Source: Phycisphaeraceae bacterium
GTDB taxonomy: Bacteria > Planctomycetota > Phycisphaerae > Phycisphaerales > UBA1924
DNA length: 64,000 bases
Direction: 5' to 3'
Assembly (NCBI GenBank): GCA_021297895.1
Contig: JAJTHN010000004.1
Span: forward strand, 1 to 64,000
Positions 12,843 to 22,718 of this stretch are shown here, in pieces. Every line of letters starts with the position of its first letter. Position 1 is the stretch's first letter. The translations under genes were made by a program, and so were the position numbers. The notes under the pieces were generated by a model, which did no database searches, had not been told where the DNA came from, and worked only from the letters and a program-made list of their open reading frames with translations.

Positions 12843-15800
12843 ATGCGCCTTGCCAAACTCACGCTCTTTGGCTTCAAGTCCTTTGCCGACAAGACCGAGA
12901 TCACCTTCGACGAGGCGATCACCGGCATCGTCGGGCCCAACGGTTGCGGCAAGAGCAACGTTGTCGACGCGATCAAGTGGGTTCTGGGCGAGCGCTCGAG
13001 CAAGAGCCTGCGCGGGCAGGAGATGATCGACGTGATCTTCGCCGGCAGCGCGGGGCGTGCGCCGATGAACATGGCCAGCGTTGCGCTGACGTTCGACAAT
13101 CCCGAACTCTCGCCGGAGGTTCTGGCCGCGCGCGAGGCGCAGATGCGTCAGGCGCAACTGCTCCAGCAGGCCGAGAGCATCGAGGGTTCGCCGGATGCGG
13201 GGGCGCAGGTCGCAGGCCCCGCGGAGGCCGTTGATCCCAACACGCCGAGCATGATCGATGCGCGTGTGCGGGCCCGCCGCGCGCTGCCCGTCGACTCGCC
13301 GCAGGTCGAGATCGAGCGGCGGCTGTACCGTGACGGCAGCAGCGAGTACCTGATCAACTCGCGCAAGGCTCGGCTGAAGGACATCCGCGATCTGTTCCTG
13401 GACACGGGTGTCGGCGCCGACGCGTACTCGATCATCGAGCAGGGCAAGGTCGACGCGATGCTGCTGGCCTCGCCGATGGAGCGCCGCACGGTGTTCGAGG
13501 AGGCCGCGGGCGTGGCCAAGTTCCGCCTGCGCAAGGCCGAGGCCGAGCGCAAGCTCGAGCGGACGGATCAGAATCTTGTGCGTGCACGCGAGCAGCTCGA
13601 CAGCACCGAGCGCCGGTTGCGCATCGTCAAGGGCCAGGCGCAGAAGGCCCGTCAGTTCAAGGTGCTCGACGAGGAACTGCGTGCGCTGCGGCTGAGCGTC
13701 GCGCTCGATGCGCACCAGGATCTGCGGCGGCGGCTGGAGGGGTTGACGAGCCGCCTGACGGAGCTGGATCAGCGTCGGGGCGAGGCGCGCGAGCAACTGG
13801 CGCAGCTCGAGGCGGCGAAGCAGGAGGCTGAATTGGCGCGGCACGAGAGCGCCGACGCGCTGCGTGCGGCGCAGTCGCTCCTGCAGCAGGCGCGGCACGA
13901 TGAGGCGCAGGCGCGTCAGCGCGAGCGCAGCAGCGAGCAGGCCAGCGAGGGGCTGCGACGCCAACTGGCGCAGGATGAGCAGAGCCTCGTGGATCTGGAG
14001 TCGCGGGTCAACGAGCTTGCGCAGGCGGAGAAGGCCGCGGGCGAGCAGATCGCTGCGTTCAGCGAGCAACTGGCCGACGCCGAGCGGCGGCTGAGCGAAC
14101 TCGGGCAGCAGCGGGGCGTCATCAGCGAGCAGATGGCCCAGGCTCGCGGCGAACTGAACCAGAAGCGATCCGCCGCGGCGAGCATCGACCGCGAACGCGC
14201 GGCCATCACGGCGGCGGTCGATCAGGACCAGCGTCGCGCCAGCGTGATCGCGGATCAGTTGGGGCGGCTCGGGGTCAAGGCCACGGGCAACCAGAGCGAG
14301 CGGGCGCGCATCGCCCAGCAGCGCACGGAGCTTGGCGAGTCGGTGGCGATGCGTGGTGCGCGTGTCGGCGAACTGACCGGGCAGAGCCAGAGCCTCAGCG
14401 AGCGAGCGGGCACGCTGGCGACGGATCGTCGCGCGCGGGCCGAGGCGCTGGCGGAACTGGACCAGCGCGCGGCGCGGCTTGATGCTCGGCGCGGCACGCT
14501 TGCGGAGATGGTCGCGGGACGCGTGGGCATGGGCCGCGCGGTGCGGGATGTGCTGGAGAAGAAGGCCGCCGGACAGGGTTTCTCGGGCGTCGCGGGCGTG
14601 CTGGCGGACCTGATCGACGCGGACCTGAACGCCGCCGCGGCGGTCGAGGCAGCGCTCGGACCGTCGCTGCAGGCGCTGGTTGTCGAGTCGCTCAGCGCGG
14701 TGCCGGCGAGCGGCGAGATGGCGGGGCTGAGCGGCCGCGTGACGTTTCTGGCGGTCAAGGGCGTTGGGGGCGCATCGGGCGCGGGCCGGGCTGAGGGCCA
14801 ATCGCGTCAGGGAACGGATCACGTGCTCTGCGTGCGCGACCTGGTGCGCGAGCGGGCCAGCGCAACGGGCCCGATCGATGGCGGCATCGGCGTGCTGCTC
14901 GATCGTCTGCTCGGGCGCACGTACCTGGTGAACGATCTCGACAGCGCGATGCTGCTCTCGGCGACCAGCGAAATGAGCGGCGCACGGTTTGTCACGCGCG
15001 ATGGCGTGGTGATCGAGCATGACGGGCGCGTCATCGCCGGGCCCATGACGGGCACGGGCGAGGGCGCCACGGGCGACGCGGGCGGGTTCCTGCAGCGGCG
15101 CAGCGAGCTTGAGAGCCTCGCGGCGGAACTCGCGCAGGTCGTCGCGCAGCGGGACAGCGAGCGGGCGAGCTTGCAGGCGCTCGACGCCGAGGCATCGGGG
15201 ATCGCTCAGCAGACGGCGCAGGTGCGCACGGCGCTGGAGGACGAGAAGCGCAAGCTCGGGCTGGAAGAGTCGCGGCTGGAGCAGTTGGGCAACGAGCTCG
15301 ACCGGCTGGAGCGCGAGCGTGCGGTGCTTGGTGAGGAAATCGAGCAGCTCACCGAGCGCTCGCGCCAACTCGACAGCGAGCGGGCCGAACTGTCGGCCAA
15401 GGCCGAGAAACTCGCCCGGCTCTACAGCGAGCAGAGCGAGCAGGCACGCGAGATGGAGGCGCAGATCCAGGGTGTCGTCGCGTCGTACGAGGCGATGGGC
15501 GAGGAAGTGACGCGGGCCAAGGTGCAGGCCGGCAGGCTGGGCGAGCAGCTCAGCGGTGCACGGCGGGAGCGTCAGCGGCTGGAGGTCGCAGGCGACGAGA
15601 CGCGTCGACGCATCGAGAGCACACGCCAGCAGATCGCGATGCGGCAGTCGTCGCTGGTCGAGCACAACGCGTCGATCGCGCAGGCGCGGCAGGATGCGCA
15701 GGAAGCGGGCGAACGCATCGCTTCGGGACAGGCGCAGTGCGCTCAGGTGCAGCAGCAGAGCGAGCAGCACGCCCAGCAGGTGTCGGCCCTCGGCGAGCGC

Positions 15801-16913
15801 GTCAATGCGGCGCGCGAGGTCGCCTCGCACCTGGAGCGTGACTGGCACGGGCTGGAGGTGGCCAAGCGGGAGACGGAGATCAAGCGCGAGTCGCTCGAGG
15901 AGCGCTCGCAGGAGGAACTGTCGCTGGATCTGGCCTCGCTCGCGGGCGAGTACGACGCGATCATGGCCCAGAGCGACGAGGATGTGTACGAAGTTTCCGA
16001 GCGTGCGCAGGACGAGGCGGTTGAGGGACAGGAGGAAGCCCGGAGCGGCGACGTCGTGCGGAAGGTGCGGCTGGTGCTCACGCCGTGCACGCAGGAAGCG
16101 TTCGCGGGGCGTATCGATGAACTGCGCTCGCAGGTCAAGTCGCTGGGCAATGTGAACCTCGACGCGATCGATGAGGAGGGGCAGCTCGCTGGGCGCAACG
16201 AGACGCTGGCGGCGCAGGTCGCGGACCTGGACAGCGCCAAGGAGCAGCTTGTTGAGTTGATCGAGCAGTTGAAGGTCGCGTCGCGTGATCGGTTCCGGCA
16301 GACGTTCGAGAAGGTCACGGAGCACTTCGCCGGGCAGGACGGCATGTTCCGCAAGCTCTTCGGCGGCGGCAAGGCGGAGATCCGGCTGATGCCGGTGGTG
16401 CGCGACGGTGCGGAGCAGTTCCACAGCGACGGTTCGCCCGTGACCGACTGGCTCGAGAGCGGGATCGAGATCATCGCCAAGCCGCCGGGCAAGGAGCCGC
16501 GGAGCATCAGCCAGCTTTCCGGCGGTGAGAAGGCGATGACGGCGGTCGCGCTGCTGATGAGCATCTTCCGCAGCAAGCCGGCATGCTTCTGCGTGCTGGA
16601 CGAGGTTGATGCGGCGCTGGATGATGCGAACGTCGACCGGTTCTGCCGCGTCGTCGAGCAGTTCACGGATCAGAGCCACTTCATCGTCATCACGCACCAC
16701 AAGCGCACGATGCACTCGGCGCACCAGTTGTACGGCGTGACGATGCAGGAGCGCGGCGTGTCCAAGCGCGTGAGCGTGAAGATCGATCAGGTCGGCCCCG
16801 ACGGCAAGATCCGCGAGCCGCAGGAGCAGAAGCCCGCGGGCGACGGCTCGCTCCGGCGCGGACTGGCGGCGGTTGTGGAGCACGCGCGCGGGCCGAGCGT
16901 GAGCGCCAACTGA
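12843..16913 (+). CDS. smc: Chromosome segregation protein SMC
   Basis: A 1356-residue condensin ATPase that compacts and segregates the chromosome together with ScpA and ScpB, neither of which is in the window. The start at ATG 12843 is fixed by the AGGAGG site just upstream and by the canonical N-terminus [16 protein letters not shown]. Walker A is GPNGCGKS near residue 32. Long coiled-coil arms follow (about 230-520 and 740-1100), with a hinge around 560-700 ([25 protein letters not shown]). The signature is LSGGEKA, and Walker B is [12 protein letters not shown] near 1255. It is longer than the typical ~1180 residues, partly through a Gln/Ala/Pro-rich insertion at about residues 95-150 in the N-terminal head. 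A short GC hairpin at 16931-16951 follows the gene. Confidence 0.97.
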   Translation: MRLAKLTLFGFKSFADKTEITFDEAITGIVGPNGCGKSNVVDAIKWVLGERSSKSLRGQEMIDVIFAGSAGRAPMNMASVALTFDNPELSPEVLAAREAQMRQAQLLQQAESIEGSPDAGAQVAGPAEAVDPNTPSMIDARVRARRALPVDSPQVEIERRLYRDGSSEYLINSRKARLKDIRDLFLDTGVGADAYSIIEQGKVDAMLLASPMERRTVFEEAAGVAKFRLRKAEAERKLERTDQNLVRAREQLDSTERRLRIVKGQAQKARQFKVLDEELRALRLSVALDAHQDLRRRLEGLTSRLTELDQRRGEAREQLAQLEAAKQEAELARHESADALRAAQSLLQQARHDEAQARQRERSSEQASEGLRRQLAQDEQSLVDLESRVNELAQAEKAAGEQIAAFSEQLADAERRLSELGQQRGVISEQMAQARGELNQKRSAAASIDRERAAITAAVDQDQRRASVIADQLGRLGVKATGNQSERARIAQQRTELGESVAMRGARVGELTGQSQSLSERAGTLATDRRARAEALAELDQRAARLDARRGTLAEMVAGRVGMGRAVRDVLEKKAAGQGFSGVAGVLADLIDADLNAAAAVEAALGPSLQALVVESLSAVPASGEMAGLSGRVTFLAVKGVGGASGAGRAEGQSRQGTDHVLCVRDLVRERASATGPIDGGIGVLLDRLLGRTYLVNDLDSAMLLSATSEMSGARFVTRDGVVIEHDGRVIAGPMTGTGEGATGDAGGFLQRRSELESLAAELAQVVAQRDSERASLQALDAEASGIAQQTAQVRTALEDEKRKLGLEESRLEQLGNELDRLERERAVLGEEIEQLTERSRQLDSERAELSAKAEKLARLYSEQSEQAREMEAQIQGVVASYEAMGEEVTRAKVQAGRLGEQLSGARRERQRLEVAGDETRRRIESTRQQIAMRQSSLVEHNASIAQARQDAQEAGERIASGQAQCAQVQQQSEQHAQQVSALGERVNAAREVASHLERDWHGLEVAKRETEIKRESLEERSQEELSLDLASLAGEYDAIMAQSDEDVYEVSERAQDEAVEGQEEARSGDVVRKVRLVLTPCTQEAFAGRIDELRSQVKSLGNVNLDAIDEEGQLAGRNETLAAQVADLDSAKEQLVELIEQLKVASRDRFRQTFEKVTEHFAGQDGMFRKLFGGGKAEIRLMPVVRDGAEQFHSDGSPVTDWLESGIEIIAKPPGKEPRSISQLSGGEKAMTAVALLMSIFRSKPACFCVLDEVDAALDDANVDRFCRVVEQFTDQSHFIVITHHKRTMHSAHQLYGVTMQERGVSKRVSVKIDQVGPDGKIREPQEQKPAGDGSLRRGLAAVVEHARGPSVSAN

Positions 16914-16930
16914 GCGCGGGTGGTGTCGGG

Positions 16931-16951
16931 CCGGGCGGGTTTCTCGCCCGG
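16931..16951. terminator. GC hairpin between convergent smc and PHP genes
   Basis: CCGGGCG / CGCCCGG with a 7-nt loop, centred between the two convergent genes. It lacks a T tract, so terminator function is only suggested by position. Confidence 0.35.
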
Positions 16952-16985
16952 GGGCGCGGCGTGCGCGGACGGTGTTTCGCGGCGA

Positions 16986-17762
16986 TCAGGCCTCGCTCGG
17001 CACGGCCAGCGGGTCGATCAGCCGGCGGCGGGCGTTGGCGGCCATGCGGCGCGTCATGTCCAGGATCCACGGGCGCGTGATCCAGCCGACGGCGAGGTAC
17101 GAGGCGATTTCGGCGATGCTGTGCAGGCCTTCGACCAGGTCGGTTCGGCCTTCGCGGACCGCCGCGAGGACGTCCTGCACGCTGAGGCTCTCGGCGCGGA
17201 TGATCGTGTGGGCGCGGCCGATGGTCGCGGCGCTGTGGGCATCGGATCCGGCGATCATGGGCAGGCCGCGGGCGCGGGCGTAGGCCTGCGCGGCGTGGTT
17301 GCTCGGGCGATCGAGGGTTTTGCTGTTGAAGCCCTCGATCGCATCGAGATCAAGGTTCTCCATGCCGCGTTCGCCCATGCCGGCGCGGGCGCGGTCGAGG
17401 GGGTGGGGCGCGACGGCCAGTGCGCCCAGGGCGTGGGCACGGGCGATGACATCGCGGGCGCGGGTGCCGGGGCGGACATCGAAGGTTGTGCCGATGATCA
17501 GCAGGTGTCCTTCGACGGTGGAGGCCTCGACGCCGGGGATGACCAGGAAGCCGTCGACCGGCTCGCCGGAAGGATCGGCCAGGCCCATGCGGACGAGTCG
17601 GCGGTACGCACCGGCGCGATCGTGGTCGGTGATGCAGATGCCATGAAGGCCGGCGGCGCGAGCGCGGGCGACGAGGACTTCGGGCTGGTCGACGCCGTCG
17701 GGGCTCACGCGCGAGTGCACGTGGAGGTCGATCGCGAACGATTGTTCGAGCGTCGTCGCCAT
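16986..17762 (-). CDS. PHP domain phosphoesterase
   Basis: 258 residues of the polymerase-and-histidinol-phosphatase superfamily, a metal-dependent phosphoesterase fold. Metal-site motifs appear in order: DLHVHSRVSPDG (residues 12-23), ITDHD (44-48), PGVEAS (76-81) with EGH, APHPLD, and GSDAH (about 193). Relatives of this length include 5'-3' exonucleases and nucleoside 3',5'-bisphosphate phosphatases (YciV/RNase AM-like), but the substrate cannot be assigned. A C-terminal extension of about 60 residues includes a hydrophobic stretch (IAEIASYLAVGWIT) and a basic tail. It is convergent with smc. Confidence 0.85.
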   Translation of the reverse strand: MATTLEQSFAIDLHVHSRVSPDGVDQPEVLVARARAAGLHGICITDHDRAGAYRRLVRMGLADPSGEPVDGFLVIPGVEASTVEGHLLIIGTTFDVRPGTRARDVIARAHALGALAVAPHPLDRARAGMGERGMENLDLDAIEGFNSKTLDRPSNHAAQAYARARGLPMIAGSDAHSAATIGRAHTIIRAESLSVQDVLAAVREGRTDLVEGLHSIAEIASYLAVGWITRPWILDMTRRMAANARRRLIDPLAVPSEA

Positions 17763-17887
17763 GCGTGAAGTATCGACTCGGCCAGAGCGGCGAGCGGCCG
17801 AACCGAGGGAAAAGCCTCGGGAACTTCACCACCACTTCATGATGGCTTGACGCGATCTTTGCGTTGGGTGTGCGGCGCGCCCGGGAA

Positions 17888-18274
17888 TCAGCCGCGCGGG
17901 CCGGGCGCCGGGGGACGCGTCGAGGTGGGGCCGGGGGCCTTTGGCTCGTGCGTCGCCTCGTTCTTGGGCGCGGCGAGCTCGGCGAGGTCGAGCTTGAGCA
18001 GGGCGTCGCGGAGCAGGCGGCCGGGCTTGAACTTGACGGTTCGTCGCGGCGGGACGACGACGCGCTCGAGCGTCTTGGGGTTCTGCGCCGCGCGGCCGGC
18101 GCGGCGGCGGATCTCGAGCACGCCGAAGTCACGAAGTTCCAACCGTCGACCGGCGGCCAGATCGTTGAAGATCCCCTGGAGTGCGGCCTCGACCAGGTCG
18201 CGGACGACCGGTCGGCGCAGGCCGCTGGACTCGGTGAGGCGGTCGATGATTTCCTTCTTGGTGACGGTGTTCAT
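17888..18274 (-). CDS. HU/IHF-family DNA-binding protein
   Basis: A 128-residue nucleoid protein. The start at ATG 18274 gives MNTVTKKEIIDRLTES, the normal HU beginning; an ATG five codons upstream is possible. Residues 1-90 match the HU fold: helices at 5-40, then the beta-arm region with RRLELRDFGVLEIRRRAGR and NPKT, and the closing VKFKPGRLLRDALL. A Pro/Ala/Lys-rich tail of about 35 residues (KNEATHEPKAPGPTSTRPP) follows and is not part of the core; such tails occur in some bacterial HU proteins and can add DNA contacts. A good sigma-70 promoter sits about 90 bp upstream. Confidence 0.9.
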   Translation of the reverse strand: MNTVTKKEIIDRLTESSGLRRPVVRDLVEAALQGIFNDLAAGRRLELRDFGVLEIRRRAGRAAQNPKTLERVVVPPRRTVKFKPGRLLRDALLKLDLAELAAPKNEATHEPKAPGPTSTRPPAPGPRG

Positions 18275-18361
18275 GCCGCACTCGAACATCGGGAACCGGA
18301 GCGTCGGGGACTTGAAGCTGGCGACCGGAGCGGCACGTGTGTGTCGCGGGAGGAACGAAGC

Positions 18362-18390
18362 AGTATCCGAAACCTGAGCGGAACGGTCAA
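18362..18390 (-). promoter_or_regulatory. Sigma-70-type promoter for the HU gene
   Basis: On the minus strand TTGACC (18385-18390) and GATACT (18362-18367) are spaced 17 bp apart. This closely matches the pattern before smc (TTGATT, 17 bp, GATACT). Confidence 0.6.
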
Positions 18391-18464
18391 CGCGGGAGGT
18401 CGGAAAATCGCCGATGCCCGGTTAGAAAACGGGGTTCTTGATCAACGATCAGCAATTTGGTCGG

Positions 18465-19361
18465 TCAGAAGCGGAGCGTAACTCCCCCGAATAGGCCAGC
18501 AAACGAGCCCTCGAACTCGAAGCGGTTGGGGGTGTCGCCGTCGCTTGCGTTCAGGAAGATATTGCGGTAGCCGAGGTGGGCATCGAACCAGGGAGTGGGC
18601 TGGATCCGGAATGCGGCGGCGAGGTCGAAGGAGGTCGATCCTGCACCGAGGCCGCCGGCGAGGTCGAACTCCATGGCGAACCACGAGAGGAGCTGGACCT
18701 CGGTGCGGAGACCGAGGCGGCCCTGAAAGAAGGTCTCGCCGTTGGACTGGGCGATGGGGGAGTCGTTTGAGCTCGCGTCGATGCTCAGGTCGTGAACAGC
18801 GAGCCCGCCGACGGCGTGAACGGTCAGGCGCGCGTCGGAGTCCGGATCGAAGCGGTGCTCGTAGACGCGATAGCCGGCGGTCAGGAAGACGGGGGTGTAC
18901 GTGAGGCGGGTGGTGATGACCGCGGCGCCGGTGGCCAGTTGCGAGCCGAGCCGGAGCGGCGCGCCGGGGGCGGAGACGCCCTTGACCGAGAGGTGCGCGC
19001 CCTGGAACGTGACGAGCCAGCGTTCGCTCTGCAGATCGAGTTGCCCCATGTAGGAAAGTCGGGGCTCATCGATGTTGAGCAGTTCGACATCGGTGGGCGA
19101 GGTCTGCTCGCTGCCGGGGATCTGCAGATCGCCGGTCGGTGCGACGTACCAGGCTCGGGTGTTGAGGCGGATGGTCCAGGGCGCCTCGGTGTTCGCGGGG
19201 GCGTTCTGGGTGGCCGGTGCCTCGGCGGGCTGCGGGGCGTGGGCGGCGGTCGACTGTGCCATGGACGCCGCGGGCGCGATCAGGAGCGCCAGGGGCGTCA
19301 GGAACGCGGGGATCGCCAGATGGCGCGTGCGGAACGAACGTGCGGCATGAGGGAGTTTCAT
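18465..19361 (-). CDS. Outer-membrane beta-barrel-like protein
   Basis: 298 residues. The signal peptide spans about residues 1-38 (hydrophobic core LAIPAFLTPLALLIAPA, cleavage near SMAQ); the start three codons upstream (19370) is equally possible. After an Ala/Pro-rich linker the chain consists of alternating strands (WTIRLNTRAWYV, PRLSYMGQLDLQSERWLVTFQGAHLSV, AVITTRLTYTPVFLTAGYRVYEHRF). It ends in GGVTLRF, whose terminal Phe fits the C-terminal signal of outer-membrane barrels. This supports a diderm envelope, as does lpxK in the window. The specific function is unknown. Confidence 0.75.
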   Translation of the reverse strand: MKLPHAARSFRTRHLAIPAFLTPLALLIAPAASMAQSTAAHAPQPAEAPATQNAPANTEAPWTIRLNTRAWYVAPTGDLQIPGSEQTSPTDVELLNIDEPRLSYMGQLDLQSERWLVTFQGAHLSVKGVSAPGAPLRLGSQLATGAAVITTRLTYTPVFLTAGYRVYEHRFDPDSDARLTVHAVGGLAVHDLSIDASSNDSPIAQSNGETFFQGRLGLRTEVQLLSWFAMEFDLAGGLGAGSTSFDLAAAFRIQPTPWFDAHLGYRNIFLNASDGDTPNRFEFEGSFAGLFGGVTLRF

Positions 19362-19413
19362 TGTGGGCAAGCCTACACCCGGGCGGGTCGCCGGGCCAAC
19401 TTACACTTGGGGC

Positions 19414-19878
19414 ATGAGTACTTCGGCGGAAGATCACGGGTCGCTGGGCGCGCGGGTGGAGTTGGCCCCGGGTGTTCTGGTCGACGAGGGTGTGCTTTCG
19501 TGGGCGTTCTCGCGCTCCAGCGGGCCTGGGGGACAGAACGTCAACAAGGTCAACACGCGGGCGGAGTTGCGTGTGCCGATCGCGCGGCTGCCGATGAAGG
19601 ACTGGGCCCGCGAGCGGCTGGCGATGCTCGCGGCGGGGCGGATCGTCGGCGATGGAGAGATCCAGATTGTCAGTCAGGAGGAGCGGTCGCAATCGGGCAA
19701 CAAGGCGCTATGCCTGTCCAAACTGCGGCAGTTGCTGGTGGCGGCGATGGCTCGGCCCAAGGTTCGCAGGCCCACCAAGCCCACGCGCGGGAGCAAGGAG
19801 CGGCGGCTGACGGAGAAGCGCACGCGCTCGGACATCAAGCGCGGACGCGGGCATGGTCGGGGCGGCGGCGAGGACTGA
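19414..19878 (+). CDS. arfB: Peptidyl-tRNA hydrolase ArfB-like ribosome-rescue factor
   Basis: A 154-residue release-factor homologue that hydrolyses peptidyl-tRNA on stalled ribosomes. The catalytic loop is SSGPGGQNVNKVNTRAELR near residues 32-50, with the GGQ motif. A stop-codon-reading domain is absent, as expected for ArfB/YaeJ. The C-terminus is a strongly basic, disordered tail (SKERRLTEKRTRSDIKRGRG) that in ArfB enters the empty mRNA channel. The start at ATG 19414 matches the domain boundary. The next gene begins three bases after its stop, which suggests co-transcription with the sigma-like and glycosyltransferase genes. Confidence 0.9.
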   Translation: MSTSAEDHGSLGARVELAPGVLVDEGVLSWAFSRSSGPGGQNVNKVNTRAELRVPIARLPMKDWARERLAMLAAGRIVGDGEIQIVSQEERSQSGNKALCLSKLRQLLVAAMARPKVRRPTKPTRGSKERRLTEKRTRSDIKRGRGHGRGGGED

Positions 19879-19881
19879 TGC

Positions 19882-21771
19882 GTGGCACGCCGACCGCCAC
19901 TGCCGAGCGTGAGACTTGGCGTGCTGCTGGAGCTCGCGCACGAGTTGTCGTTCGCGCCGGCGGCCGCGGCGCGGCGCGCGGTCGAGCGTGTGGAGGCGAT
20001 GGCGGAGCAGGTGCAAGATGACGAGACGTACACGCCGGGGTGGATCGCGCGTCGGCTGACGGGATATGTGCCGGAGGATGCGCGCAGCGCGGCGGAGGGC
20101 GGGCGCGTTGTTCGGCGCGGTACGAAGGATGAGGATGTGCTGATCGTCGGTTCGGCGTTGCGGGCGGATCTCTGCGCGATGGCCGAGCGTTTGAGCCGTC
20201 GCGCGGGGTATCGGGTTGGGGAACTGGATGCGGGGCGATGGCTGGGGATCGCGGCGATGTGCGAGCGGCTGGGTGTGTCGAGGCGGACGCTGGAGCGGTG
20301 CAAGCGCCGCGGGCTGATGGCCAGGAGGGCGCTGGACGATGCCGGGCACGAGGTGACGCTGTACGACGCGGAGCGGTGGGCGGCGCTGGAGCGAGCGGGT
20401 GCGCGGCTGGTTGCGCCGGCGGGATCGGGCTCTCGGCGCACGCGGCTGACGGGGGCGCAGCGCCTCAGGCTGGTGCGGATGGCGTCGCGGCTGCGCGATC
20501 GGCGCGGATGGGGGCTGGATCGTGCCGCGGCGTATCTGGCGGGGCGGACGGGGCGGTCGCGGAGCGCGATGCGGGCGGTGATCGGTGAGGTGTTCGAGGA
20601 CTCGGGAGTTGAGCGGCTTGGGACCAGGGCGGGGCGGCTGGCGCAGCGGGCGCTGCGCGCGGGGTCGGCGGTCGGCGGGCCGGGGGCGACGGGGCAGGCG
20701 ATCGCCGCGGCGCTGGGGCGGCGGTTGAACGCGGGCGTGACCAGCGTGGTGCGAGCGGCGAGGCGAGCGACAGTGGTGGATCTGCTGCGGGCGATCGATG
20801 CGAGCGGTGGTGCGGCGTGGATGAACGATGCGATCGATGGCGATCGGGCGCGTACGACGGTGCTGGAGCGGCCGGGTGTGCGAGATGGGCTTGGTGCTCC
20901 GGCGCCACGGACGCTCGCGGAGGCAGAGGAGGCGGCAAGGAGCGCCGGGTGGCCCGATGCACGGATGGAGCGGGAGCGGGCGCTCGCGCGGGCGGTGCTG
21001 GTGCGTCGATGCCGGGTGGAACTGGTGAGGCTGCACGAGGGCTCGAACGTGGATGCCGCGGCGTTGGATGCCGTGAGCACGGATCTGCGGTGGGCATCGC
21101 GGTTGAAACTGGCGCTGGTGGTCAGCCATCTGCGGCATCTGCTGGCGACGCTCAACGGGCGGCTTGGTGTCGACGCGTCGGCGCTCGATCCGGCGTCGGC
21201 GTCGCGGGCGATGGGCGTGGCGCTGGGCGCGATGATGCAGGCGATCGATCAGTACGACCCGGTCGGCAGATTCGAGGGCGCGCCCGGACGGCTGAACGCG
21301 CCCGCGAGCGTGCTGGTCACTCGGGCGGTTGCGCGGTGGGCCGGGGGCGAGGGTGCGGCGGCGATCGCGCGGGCGGTTGGTGATGGCGGCGGGCGAGCGC
21401 GGCGGGCGGGGGATCTGCCCGATGCGTCGCGGGCGCGGATGCCGGATCTGACGCTCGTGGTCGATCCGTGGCTGGAGATCATCGAGCCCGATGGGCGGGC
21501 GCGCGGGCAACTCGATGTGCTGGCGGCGGGCGATGCGCTGCTGCTGCGGCGGCATCTGGCATGGTGGGGGCGGGCCGATCGTGCCTTTGACCCTGCCTGT
21601 GTCGGCGGGGATCGCCCGGTATCGCTGGTGGAACTGGCCGCGGAGATGAACACCGGGTTTAACGTGCTGAGCGGGCGTTTGCGGCGGGCGGTGCGTGAGG
21701 CGGTGCGAGCGAGCCGGATCGGGCGGTGGGAGCGAGCGGAGGATCGCGATACGGAGGTGCCGCGTGCGTGA
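19882..21771 (+). CDS. Divergent sigma-70-like protein with N-terminal helix-turn-helix
   Basis: 629 residues from GTG 19882. Residues about 118-150 carry a MerR/excisionase-like helix-turn-helix (GIAAMCERLGVSRRTLERCKRRG), and a DNA-binding-like segment lies at 210-235 (GWGLDRAAAYLAGRTGRSRSAM). Around 405-490 the pattern resembles sigma region 2: LKLALVVSHLRHLLATLNGR, then ALGAMMQAIDQYDPVGRFEG and ASVLVTRAVARWA, comparable to the AVDKFD...STYA.WWIRQA segment of sigma-70. The C-terminal ~90 residues resemble region 4: LAAGDALLLRRHL followed by PVSLVELAAEMNTGFNVLSG and RLRRAVREAVRA. The overall assignment is my inference from pattern similarity, not a firm family match. It overlaps the next gene by 8 bp. 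Alternatives are an unrelated planctomycete regulator or a decayed sigma factor. Confidence 0.5.
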   Translation: MARRPPLPSVRLGVLLELAHELSFAPAAAARRAVERVEAMAEQVQDDETYTPGWIARRLTGYVPEDARSAAEGGRVVRRGTKDEDVLIVGSALRADLCAMAERLSRRAGYRVGELDAGRWLGIAAMCERLGVSRRTLERCKRRGLMARRALDDAGHEVTLYDAERWAALERAGARLVAPAGSGSRRTRLTGAQRLRLVRMASRLRDRRGWGLDRAAAYLAGRTGRSRSAMRAVIGEVFEDSGVERLGTRAGRLAQRALRAGSAVGGPGATGQAIAAALGRRLNAGVTSVVRAARRATVVDLLRAIDASGGAAWMNDAIDGDRARTTVLERPGVRDGLGAPAPRTLAEAEEAARSAGWPDARMERERALARAVLVRRCRVELVRLHEGSNVDAAALDAVSTDLRWASRLKLALVVSHLRHLLATLNGRLGVDASALDPASASRAMGVALGAMMQAIDQYDPVGRFEGAPGRLNAPASVLVTRAVARWAGGEGAAAIARAVGDGGGRARRAGDLPDASRARMPDLTLVVDPWLEIIEPDGRARGQLDVLAAGDALLLRRHLAWWGRADRAFDPACVGGDRPVSLVELAAEMNTGFNVLSGRLRRAVREAVRASRIGRWERAEDRDTEVPRA

Positions 21772-22714
21772 GTCTGCCGCGGGTGTGCTGGTGGTTCACG
21801 CGGGGGCGATGGGGGATACGGCGATGATCTGGCCGCTGCTGCGGGCGTTGCTGCGAACGCCGGGCGTCCGGTGCGTGCGTGCGGCGGTGTCGCCGGCGAT
21901 GGTCGATCTGACGCGGCGTTTGATGGCGGGGCGGGCGGAGGTGGGCGGCGGGGTGGACTTCGCCGTTGAGCCGAGCGATGCGTCGGCGTACGCGAGGTTG
22001 TGGGTCGGTGATGGCGAGCGCGAGGGATGGGAGGAGCGGATCGACCGGGTGCTCGCGTTCGTGGTGGGTGGTGAGGACGGGGTGGGTGCGGATCTCGCGG
22101 GTGCCGCGTGGCTGCGTGCGGCGCGGGAGCGGTTTGGTGATGATGTGCGGCCGATCGGGCCGCCGGGCTCGGCATCGCGCGCGGCGTTGTGGGCTTCAGC
22201 GCGGGTTGATGAACTCGGGGCGGTGCGGGCGGTGGCCAATGCGGATGGGCCGATCGTGATGCATGTCGGTGGGGGCGGCGCGAAGAAGCGATGGCCGATG
22301 GAGCGGTTTGTGCGGTGCGTGCGCGCGATGGAGGCCGAGCGGCTCGGGCCGGTGCGTGTGCTGGCGGGGCATGTTGAACTCGAGACGTTCGGTGCGCGCG
22401 AGCGAGAGATGTTCGAGGATCTCGGCGGGCGATACGTGACCAACGCGATGGAACTCGCGGGAGAACTGGAGCGAGCGAGGATCGTCGTGGCGGCGGATAC
22501 AGGACCGGGGCACGTTGCGGCGCAGCTCGGCGTGCGCGTCGTGTCGCTGTTTGGGCCGACGGATCCGGCGGTGTGGTCGCCGCGGGGGGCGAGCGGTTGT
22601 GTGCGGGTTCTTGCGCCGACACGGGCGAGCGCGATGACGTGGCTGGAGGTCGAGCCGGTGCTCGGCGCGGTGCGGGAGATGCTGGCGGCGGGCGAGATCA
22701 GCGGCGAGCGGTGA
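21764..22714 (+). CDS. Glycosyltransferase family 9 (ADP-heptose:LPS heptosyltransferase-like)
   Basis: 316 residues starting at GTG 21764, supported by a GGAGGT site 5 bp upstream and an 8-bp overlap with the preceding gene. The N-terminal Rossmann half starts with VLVVHAGAMGDTAMIWPLLRAL, the typical GxGD-like opening of GT9. The C-terminal half has VMHVGGGGAKKRWPMERF and the nucleotide-sugar site VVAADTGPGHVAAQLGV followed by SLFGPTDPAVWSP. GT9 enzymes add heptose or related sugars to the LPS core, or act on other glycans. The substrate cannot be stated. It is the last gene of the arfB/sigma-like/GT9 run. Confidence 0.85.
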   Translation: MRESAAGVLVVHAGAMGDTAMIWPLLRALLRTPGVRCVRAAVSPAMVDLTRRLMAGRAEVGGGVDFAVEPSDASAYARLWVGDGEREGWEERIDRVLAFVVGGEDGVGADLAGAAWLRAARERFGDDVRPIGPPGSASRAALWASARVDELGAVRAVANADGPIVMHVGGGGAKKRWPMERFVRCVRAMEAERLGPVRVLAGHVELETFGAREREMFEDLGGRYVTNAMELAGELERARIVVAADTGPGHVAAQLGVRVVSLFGPTDPAVWSPRGASGCVRVLAPTRASAMTWLEVEPVLGAVREMLAAGEISGER

Positions 22715-22718
22715 TGGC

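Noticed and set aside
12636-16883. A 1415-codon open frame antisense to smc
   Set aside because: Arg/Leu-rich low-information translation that mirrors smc codons; the plus strand encodes unmistakable SMC.
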